Assembly (NCBI RefSeq): GCF_051622035.1
Contig: NC_135366.1
Coordinates: forward strand, 749,001 to 813,000
Length of the DNA: 64,000 nucleotides
Origin: Arctopsyche grandis
Taxonomy: Eukaryota > Arthropoda > Insecta > Trichoptera > Hydropsychidae
Reading direction: 5' to 3'
Positions 44,542-53,300 of this stretch are shown piece after piece; the stretch's first letter is position 1, and the number at the start of each line of letters is the position of its first letter. Under the pieces are notes generated by a model. That model was given only the letters and a program-made list of their open reading frames with translations, ran no database searches and was not told the DNA's origin. A program made the position numbers and the translations under genes.

Positions 44542-47500
44542 TTACAATTTTCGTTTTGGGCAAATTAACTTGCGAAGATCTCGTGCAGCTACAGCACTAA
44601 TCTCGCAGATATGTTTGGATTGTCATATTGATATTTTGCTCATCCAGGAGCCTTATTCTACTGAGGGTAATATTCGTGGTCTGGGGCGACACGTTCGTGT
44701 TGTCACTGGACACAAATCTTCGGAGTACCCTTGGGCAGCTGTTGCTTTGTTTTCTCCTAATATCTCTGTTCTCTCTTTAGACCACTTGTCTGGATCACAT
44801 TATGTTTGTGTAGAGCTGTCTCTCAATGGATCTTCTTTTTATTCTGTTTCTTCTTATTTCCAACCATCCATCCCTGTTGATATCCATATTCAGACATTAG
44901 ATAATATTCTGTATCATCTGCGCCCTACTTCTAAAAAAATCATCATTGGTGGCGATTTTAATTATTACTCCCCACTCTGGGATCCTTGCCCCACAAATGA
45001 CAGGAGGAGATGCGTTTGGGGTAGCGCTCTTGAAGACTTTATTTTTCAACGCGATCTATATATTCACAACAACAGAGATGATATCCCGACGTTTGAAAGT
45101 CCTGCTGGCTCTTCTTATATTGATGTCACTTTGTCTTTGGGCTTAGATGCCGGTGATATGAAGAATTGGAGGGTTCATTTGGGAGAAACTCTGAGTGACC
45201 ATAACTTAATTACTTTCGATGTAAATTTTGAGTGTCCTATTAATTCTGTGTCTGGTTTGCCCTTACCTTTTCGTAACGGCACAAATCTATCTTGGATAAA
45301 TTTCAAATCTCGTCTCTGTAATTTCTTTGACGGTCATTCTGCTGCAAACAGTTGCCCTGATATGTGTGCTCCCGATTTGTGTGCTTCTGTAATTAACCTT
45401 GCTACCATTAGTATAGCACAATATGTCTTTGGTGGAGTTGGTGCTGTAGGTAGGCGCTCTACTCCTTGGTGGAATGACTACCTTGCATCCCTTAAATCCT
45501 TAGTCAAAAGGGCTATACGTAAATTACGCTCGGCTAAGCGTCGTGGTTTTGGTCCAGATTTTTTAATGCCCCTTGGTATCGAGGTTAGAAGAGCTTCTGC
45601 ACTTTTTAAGCGTCAAATTTTGCTGTCCAAAAAAAAGTCTTGGGAGAATTTTGTTAACTCGCAAGCAGGTTCGGGACCTTGGGGTCCAGCGTATAAGGCC
45701 ATCGCTAGGGACCCCGCTTTTATTATGTGTGGAGTTCATAGTCGTCTTGATGGTCACCTTGCTTTATCTAGTAGTGAAGCGGTTAATAACCTTGTGAATG
45801 CACTTATCCCTGTTGATCGCTTTGACAATGATCTACCTGTTCACGTTTGTATCCGTAATTTTGCTTGTCATGTTACTGAACTTAGTTGCTATGAAGACCT
45901 TCCGACTTCGGAGGAAGCTAGTGCGATTTTTAATAACCTAGGTCGGGGTAAGGCTCCTGGAGTTGATATGATAGGCGGAGATATTGCCAGAGCTGTTTGG
46001 TCGGTGGTTAATTTTGAACTTCTTAATGTTTATGGGAATTGTTTTAAATTTGGAACCTTCCCTAGTTGCTGGAAGGTTGGTAAATTGATTGTCATTAAGA
46101 AGTATAATACTGACAGATTAGCTAGTGACCCTAAGGCTTATCGCCCAATCAGTTTGTTACCTATTTTTGGGAAGGTCCTAGAGAGACTAATATCGAGTCG
46201 GCTCAGCAGATTCCTTGACGATAACTCTGTTTTATCCGATGGTCAATTTGGTTTTATATCGGGCAAGTCTACTTTTAATGCAATTCGCTGTGTCTTGAGG
46301 GAGTCTTCGGACTCTCCATCCAAGTATGTAGTTGTTATTTTGTTGGACGTTGCTGGAGCGTTTGATAATACCTGGTTGCCCATGCTATTGATCAAGTTGC
46401 GTCTGCTGGGACTGCATCCGAATTTACTATGCTTACTGCAGAATTACTTGTCGGATAGGAAATTGGTTTTCGAACTCGGTGGACAGGTTGGTTTCAGGGA
46501 TCTCTCTATTGGATGTCCACAGGGCTCCGTTTTGGGACCTATCCTTTGGAACATTCCTGTCAATGACCTTTTTACAATCAATTTGCCGGAGGGTTGCAAG
46601 TTGGTTGCGTACGCTGATGACATAGTGTTATTAACGCACGCAAAGTCCCGTGCTGATCTGGAATTTAAAGCAACTGCGGCACTTCACCTTCTAGTCGATT
46701 GGGTCATAATTTACAAATTTTCTTTCTCGCCCAAGTCCAAGTGCTTGTCGATAAAGGGTTCTCTTGTTAGAGCCCCTACTATTAAACTTAGAGACTGTAA
46801 GATCAAATTTGTCAATGAGTCCACTTATTTGGGTGTTGTTCTCGATGTCAGGCTTTCATTCAATGGTCATATTGGGAGAGCATTAGATAAAGCTAAGGTT
46901 TCCTTTGGTCGTATTGGTCGCCTCTGTGGTCGCTCATAGGGTTTAGGTTTCCATGACAAACGTTTGGTGTACGATGCTGTATTTGTGAACTCTTTGACGT
47001 ATGCATCTAGCATTTGGGGTCATCGTGTCGAATTAAAGTACAGTCCGTCGTACATTAAATAGTGGTCAGCGTTTTCCTCTGATAGCTCTTACCCAGGCCT
47101 ATCGCACTGCGTCTACAGACTCGCTACAGATTCTTGCGGGTACATTGCCACTTGATTTGATCGTCCAAATGAGAGCTGCTCGGGAAAAACTTCGTGATGG
47201 GTTAGATGCTACCGTCTCGGGCGTCCTTTTCCGTGCGCCTAATCAGTCACAGTGCGATGATCCTCGATTCTGGCTGAAGTCTGTTATTTTAAATTGTGCT
47301 ATTTCGGCTTGGCAACTTAGATGGGATTGTTCCTCCAAAGGTAGACACACCTATTTATTTTTTCCGAGGGTCACTTCGTGCCTTGAGCGTTATTGGCTAT
47401 CGCCCAGTTTTTGGACCAGTCAATTTTTGACTGGTCATGGCCACTTTAACGGCAAGCTCGCATCTATGGGCTTGGTATCTGAGTCCTTTTGTCCGTGTTC

Positions 47501-47711
47501 TTTTCCGGTGCAGGATGCAGATCACATTCTGTGGTCCTGTCCTGGGATGGAGACTGAGAGGAGGGTTCTGCTAAACAGCGTCAGGGGTTCTCTCATTGGC
47601 CCCCTGCATCATGGGGATTTAGTAATGAATAGAGCATCGTTTACAGCTTTTGAAAAGTTCGCGGAATGCTTTGGGAAGCTGTGTTCCCCTGAATGCTACT
47701 ACTCCACTTGA
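44531..47711 (+). pseudogene. R1-clade LINE ORF2, broken near the C-terminus
   Basis: From the ATG at 44531 (MAHNYNFRFGQINLRRSRAA) the frame is open to 46939. It contains the endonuclease (LLIQEPYS, IIGGDFNYYSPLW, LSDHNLITF) and the complete reverse transcriptase core (YRPISLLPIFGKVLERLI, ILLDVAGAFDN, GCPQGSVLGPILWNI, VAYADDIVLL). A stop follows CGRS at 46937, and near 47050 the frame is disturbed again. 47145-47711 reads in another frame, MRAAREKLRDGLDATVSG, to the C-terminal zinc motif CPCSFPVQDADHILWSC. Old but well preserved; not able to make full ORF2. Confidence 0.88.
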
Positions 47712-47941
47712 TTGCATAAGCATTTATGAGTTCATTTTTTTTTATTTATTATTATTATTTTTATTCTGTAGATGTGTGTGTGTGTGAGTGTGCGTTTGCT
47801 GTTTAGGTGTGTGTATGTTTTTGTGGTTTGTGTATGTGTGTGTGTGTATGGTTTTGTGGTTTGTGTATGAGTGTGTGTGTATGTGTGTGTGTGTATGGTT
47901 TTGTGGTTTGTGTATGAGTGTGTGTGTATGTGTGTGTGTGT

Positions 47942-47992
<51 letters not shown>

Positions 47993-48308
47993 TATGCACG
48001 TATAAACATACAAACATGTATGTTTACTTGAAGTGTGCGTGCATTCGCAGGGCACATTTCAGGTATTGTTTCCTAACGCTTGCGCGCTTTATGTGTTCAT
48101 GCGTTGTTGTTTATTTTGTACTTGGTTATGTACAGTGTGGTTTTTTTTAATAGAACAGTGATGTGCTGTTGTTCTTGTGCGATATTCATGAACAACCGTC
48201 TCGTTCTCCGACGAAAGAGTCTCTTAGACTGTATTCGTTGGGGGGGTGGTGGCCTTATGTTGAGGGCTTTAAGGGTCAAATTCCTTGACCTTTATAGCGG
48301 GCTTAGTA
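47712..48308 (+). repeat. GT-rich 3' UTR of the R1-clade LINE
   Basis: 47770-47992 consists of GT runs interrupted by gtatggttttgtggtttgtg repeats, ending in a pure (TG)n of about 40 bp. The following 300 bp are unique and look like further 3' UTR, so the GT tract lies inside the element and not at its target. Confidence 0.7.
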
Positions 48309-48702
48309 TTACTTTTTACTAACCCCTTAGCGCCAGTGGCTACGTCCATACTACCGATATCTACACCCGATATTTTCGAAATTTTCCATATTGCAACCTG
48401 TGGTTGCTATTTAGGAACTGGTTATGGCAAATTTCGTAAATAATTTTTTCGCAAATTACGGCAAATAAATCGATCTATGAATCGAAAATGACGGCTGTGC
48501 CCCCTTCGGGGCCCCATGCGGCTGCGCCCCCTGCGAGGACTTTGAATCCATTGAATCGAAAAAAGTCGAATCGGCGCCTATGAATCGAAAAAAAAAACGA
48601 ATCATTTGTTCGATGACGTCACGGATCTACGGACGAACGAACGAACCAAGGATACATACATATATACAAAGTCTCTTTCCAAATTATATATTAGATTTTA
48701 TC
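48309..48702. other. Noncoding DNA, start of segmental duplication S4
   Basis: Collinear with 30437-30858 except for small gaps. No gene. Confidence 0.8.
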
Positions 48703-48999
48703 ATGTCAAAAATGTGCAAACTAAAATTTGAAACAGACTACTTTGAAAATGAACACATTTATATTTTGAATAGTAAAACCCCTAAGATCGAAAATCGACA
48801 AGCAGATGTAAGTATTATAGTGATATTTTTATGATAAATATAAAAAGACCAATACCTTTAAGTACCAAACGTTTTTCAATTATATTTACAGAAGCTCTCA
48901 AGCGACGACATCTTGAACAAACAAAAGGATAGTAGGGACAACACCCCTATCAAAGCGAGGCTTAGAGGTTTGGAAATTAGGATCTATGTACTAATTTGA
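48703..48999 (+). CDS. Gene X, copy in S4 (unidentified small protein)
   Basis: Exons 48703-48807 and 48892-48999, consensus GT/AG, in phase, 70 residues: MSKMCKLKFETDYFENEHIY at the N-terminus, KLSSDDILNKQK and RLRGLEIRI in exon 2. The predicted protein is the same as at 30859. About 1.3 kb upstream of PRIM2 on the same strand. Not recognised. It may be the truncated start of a larger gene whose rest was replaced by the LTR/LINE junction downstream. Confidence 0.45.
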
Positions 49000-49103
49000 T
49001 CCCAAAGCCAAAAGGAATAGCGGAGGAACTAACGGGTGTCGTAGAATGCCCCGTTCCAAAGGATAAGTGTCCTTTATGTGAAGCTACATACAACGACGCC
49101 CAT

Positions 49104-49239
49104 TGTACGAACGCCAGGGGTTCTCAATCGAGAGCCACCTGATGTCGTGATGTGTGAATAGAGCTCGCTTCGGTTTTCCTCCAAGGTGCCTCCGGATCGT
49201 CGTCTGTGGTCTGGTCTCTGCTGATGGCTGCTCTGCTCT
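49104..49239 (-). mobile_element. Possible LTR remnant, fragment 3
   Basis: Same piece and same breakpoint (gctctgctcta) as at 31260-31395. Confidence 0.35.
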
Positions 49240-49819
49240 AGATTTTCTATATTGTTTGAACAATGACCTTTTTATTAATCTATAAAAATGCTCTATTTTA
49301 AATTTCACTAGAAATAAGTCTATTTTCACCAATCACTATCAATTAAACCATTCTATTCTAAACACATCATCTTCTATTAAGGATCTTGGTGTAGTACTCA
49401 ATAATAATCTCGATTTATTTGAACATATTATTTCCTTTACCAACAAAGCATTTAAATCTCTTGGATTCCTACTCCGCTCAACAAAACCCTTTAATGTTCC
49501 TTATGTACTTAAATTACTTTATTTTTCCTTTGTAAGGTCTCACCTTGAATTTGCCTCAATTATCTGGTCACCTTTTTATTTATCCCATATTAATTGTATT
49601 GAGAAAGTCCAACTTAAATTTATTAAATCCTTGCGCTACCTTTTTCCTACCTATACCCATTCTACTGTTCCCGATATTTTAAAAATCCTATCTTTTAACA
49701 ATCTTTCTGTCAGTCGACGACTTACTGATGCTACATTCTTCTTTAAGCTCATAAATGGTTTCCTAGATTGTTCTGATTTACTGAATAAGGTTAGGGCTGC
49801 CATAATTGTCAAGCATTGA
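49240..49819 (+). mobile_element. CR1/Jockey-group LINE, 3' fragment 3
   Basis: Collinear with 31396-31975. The last part, from 49631, is open (TVPDILKILSFNNLSVSRRL). 49820-50221 is AT-rich spacer shared with 31976-32372. Confidence 0.85.
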
Positions 49820-50221
49820 TACGGGACATTTAAGTGCTACATATAAATAAAACATGGACAAGTAGGTAGGTAATAGTTTATTTTAAAAAATTAGTCTTTT
49901 TTAGCCCAATCGTATTTTAATCGTAAAAACGTTTTTTTCCCTACGACGCAGCGGTACCTACCTACACTAGTTCGGATTTAAAAAAATTGAATGGCCAAGA
50001 TTTTAGTAAATAAATCACTTTTCGGCCAGTATTTTCTTTCAAAACGGTTAATATTATTTTATTAAATGTCAATATAAATAAGTAAATAATATGAATAACA
50101 TAATATAAATCAGTTACTACATAAATATGAAGATTTTCGAAGTAACAAATTGTAAATATCTAAGGGACTCTATTTTTCATCTGGTAACCCTGGCTGTAAA
50201 GGGAAGTGATAGTGGGGCAAA

Positions 50222-50230
50222 TTTCGCGCC
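50222..50230 (+). promoter_or_regulatory. E2F-like site of the PRIM2 promoter
   Basis: tttcgcgcc matches the E2F/DP consensus TTTSSCGC and lies 30 bp before the PRIM2 ATG. DNA polymerase alpha-primase genes are classical E2F targets in animals. The site is also kept in copy C. Confidence 0.65.
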
Positions 50231-50259
50231 ATCTGTCAAAACATATCAGCTGACAAGAC

Positions 50260-52142
50260 ATGCGAAACAGTGCAGTTGCAGCTCTGCATAAACTACGGGA
50301 TGAATATTCTGATCCCGTCCTTAACGTCACCAAACCACCAGCTGGAACTTTGCCTCTTCGCTCAATTCAACGGTTAGAACTGAACCAAAATAAATTATAT
50401 GTATAACGTATACATGTGCAAAACCACTTTTTTTCTTCAGAATATGCAAACAACGTTTAGAAGTGTATTATGCTCTTAGTAAAATTACCCTTTCACTCGT
50501 GCAATTCTCCGACGACTGGAATGTGGCCATCTTGGCAAAACTCAAGGAAAACTTTCCCGACACATACCAATTATGCACGAGCCGTGGTATAATAACGATT
50601 CAACATTTGAAGACTCGACACTACGATAGAATTGCTAGATTTTTCATGTATCATGTTGCCGTCAATAGTAAATCTCTTGGCATCTGTGAATGGATCGTCA
50701 ACTGCGAAATCTGCCTATTCAGGTCATTATTTAGGTAAGTTATTTGTTTATGACTGATTCAAGTGGTAACATAAAAATTGATTAATTCACAGATTACAAT
50801 TTTCAAACTGTCTTATGAACGTCCAGGAAGATTTTATATTTAAAAATCAATTGGCACACAGAAGATCCCCAAATCAGTGTACCGAAATATTTGAATCTCA
50901 TCCATATGAGGTTAATTCTATTATTTATTATTATTGTTAGTTGTATCAGATATTTTACTGATTTATATGAAAAATTCAGGTCACGTGGAAATCTGTCTTA
51001 CCTTTAATTCGTGCCAGATCGGTGCCTCTGTCGAAAGGAAAAGCCTACGTCAACGCATCACACTTCATCTTTCTAGCATCCAGTTTTCAAACAGAAAACA
51101 TTTTAAAACACCTATCTGTTATTAAAATTGGACTTGCGACTGTTAAATGTGATCCAAGAATCGATAAGATGATCAAAGATTTTCAATCAACATCTGAAAA
51201 GTATTTTATGTTCATTCACATTAAATTTCTAAAATACGCCCAATCAAAACGACTTCTTTTACAGATGTATTCGTATATTATATCAAGGAGAATGGTCCGA
51301 TAGGATGGCTAGAAAAGTGAATTTGTCTAATCTTGACGACTTATCCGCTTATTTTCCTCCGTGTATGGAAAGGATTCATCATCACATTGAAACCAGGCAT
51401 CACATCCGATACGAAGCTCGTGTACAGTTTATGCCATTTTTAAAAGATATAGGCCTGTCTTTGAATGATATGTTGCAATATTTTCATGAAAATTTTACAA
51501 AGGTTTTTATTCGTCATTTTTAAATAACCCACTGTTGAAGAAAATAAATCAGCACATCTTTCTATGACGATTTATTTGTCATAACTATTTCTCATCTTGA
51601 CTGACAAATCTCTCCGCCAGTGGGTAACTTTAAATTAGGCACTTCAAAGTATGAATTTTTTATACATGTAGTATCTTGTTTTCAGGTGATGACAGATGCA
51701 GAATTCAAAAAGAAAAGGTACGCATATCAAATGAGATATCAGTATGGATTAGAAGGATGTAGACTGGAACAGAAAACCAAGAGCTGTTCTCAAATAATCA
51801 AATATTCAAATTGTGACGGTTGTCCACTCTTATCCGTCGATAATCTCCAGGAAGTGTTTTCTCTGCCGAGCTACTCTTCGTTGCGAATAAATGGTATATA
51901 TATATGAAAATCAAGCACAATGATTGCACAATTCACATAACAATACGTACCTTTCGGTTTCAGAAAAGGAAGATTTACTTTCATCAGTAGGAAAAATATC
52001 AGCCAATAGCATATGTGCGAAAATAATTTTATTGAAGCATTTAAAAACAGACAGTTTTGAATCTACTATTCATCCGTTGCAATATTATGTTGAGAGTTTT
52101 AGTCAACATCTCGATGAGTGTAATGATTCGAGCGATGCTTAA
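50260..52142 (+). CDS. PRIM2: DNA primase large subunit, complete (7 exons)
   Basis: Exons 50260-50372, 50441-50734, 50793-50910, 50980-51200, 51265-51502, 51686-51893, 51964-52142, all GT-AG with matching phases; 456 residues (human PRIM2 about 509). The protein is the regulatory subunit of primase within the polymerase alpha complex and helps start RNA primers at replication origins and lagging strands. Seen: RHYDRIARFFMYHV (family RDHISHFILRL), SKGKAYVNASHFI (FAYVPLKDIV), YFPPCMERIHHHIETRHHIR with FLKDIGLSL, then YAYQMRYQYGLEG. All four iron-sulphur cysteines are placed: FPPC in exon 5, KSCSQI and DGCPLL in exon 6, SICAKI in exon 7. The N-terminus is shorter than in vertebrates and the HPNQFF block is diverged (HPLQYY). 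Most complete of four copies in the window; likely functional. Confidence 0.92.
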
Positions 52143-53061
52143 ATTATGTACAAAACTTTTTATGCAATTTTCTGATTATAATATTCATTAGTCTGCTGTA
52201 GAACCTCATTCTGATTATAAAAAACAAATAATAATTTTAATACAAAATGTAATATCAATTATAGAAGTATGTTAAGGATGTTCTTTTGGCGATTATTACA
52301 GATAAATGGGAATCGACTATTCACACTTTTCATCCATCCATTTTGTTTCTCGTTTTGATACATGAACTTTATGTAAGATTTATTTATATAAAGTTAATGT
52401 ATATTTATATAAATTACACGTCATTACTGATAAAACTCATTGATCAAAACCTTCAAAGAGCGAAATTTTGGATTTAAAACAGCGTCCTAATCTTTATCTT
52501 TTCTACCATATTCAGGACATGTCCTAAATATATTATATGTACATATAACTTGACTAATAAGTCTGGATTGTTGAACTGCCAGGCACGCAATACATATTTA
52601 CTAAATATTTATTATAGAAAAACTGTTCAAAACATAATACGTGTATGTTATGTACATATAGATATAGATATAACCCGCAGTGTAAATTGGTAAGAAAACA
52701 TTTTGTATGTATAGTTTACTAGTTGTTTTACCCGGCTTCGCTCAATATTTATAATATAAACAGCTTAAACATGGCGAATCTAATAGTAAATTTGTTTTTT
52801 TATTACATTTATTTGAATCGGAAAGAAAAATCGAATCGTCGTCATATTTCCAACCAACAATACTTACATACATACAAAGTCTCTTTCGAGTGTTAACTAC
52901 ATATTATACATACATATGTATAATTTACGTTACACTATTTTGTAAAACAAAACGTTTTTCAGTAGATTAGATTTTCCTAATGATAAAGTGAAAGTGAATG
53001 CATCAGCAAATATTAGATTTGAGATTTTAAGAATTAGTAAAAAAAATTGGTTGTGGCTATT
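52143..53061. other. Noncoding DNA downstream of PRIM2
   Basis: Shared in blocks with 18161-19000 and 33805-34020. Includes acccggcttcgctcaatatt, a word common at ends of dispersed insect repeats. No gene seen. Confidence 0.7.
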
Positions 53062-53300
53062 TTTTTTATTTATTTATTTAATATACTTGGGGGAGGCGGC
53101 AAAGCCGATAGGCCCAAGGGGTTTGAATAAACATAATTTTACAAATTATACATATATGCAATAAAAAAATGAGAAAAATTAAAATACATTAAAAAAAAAA
53201 ACAATATTAAAATAAAATAAAATAAGAGAAGAAAAAAAAATATAAAATAAATAAACAAAAAAAGATAAAAATACAGAAATATGATTATGGGAAAGAAGAA

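Larger units (their letters stand above)
43517..48308 (+). mobile_element. R1-clade LINE, 5'-truncated and broken
   Basis: ORF1 lacks its N-terminus, ORF2 is broken near its C-terminus, and the 3' UTR holds a long GT-rich tract. The right limit is where sequence matching 30437 resumes (ttactttttactaa). ORF layout and the motif NFRFGQINLRRSRAATALI place it near the R1 clade; no ribosomal DNA target is seen here. Confidence 0.8.

Noticed and set aside
47742-48055. His/Thr-rich frames
   Set aside because: By-products of the GT microsatellite.
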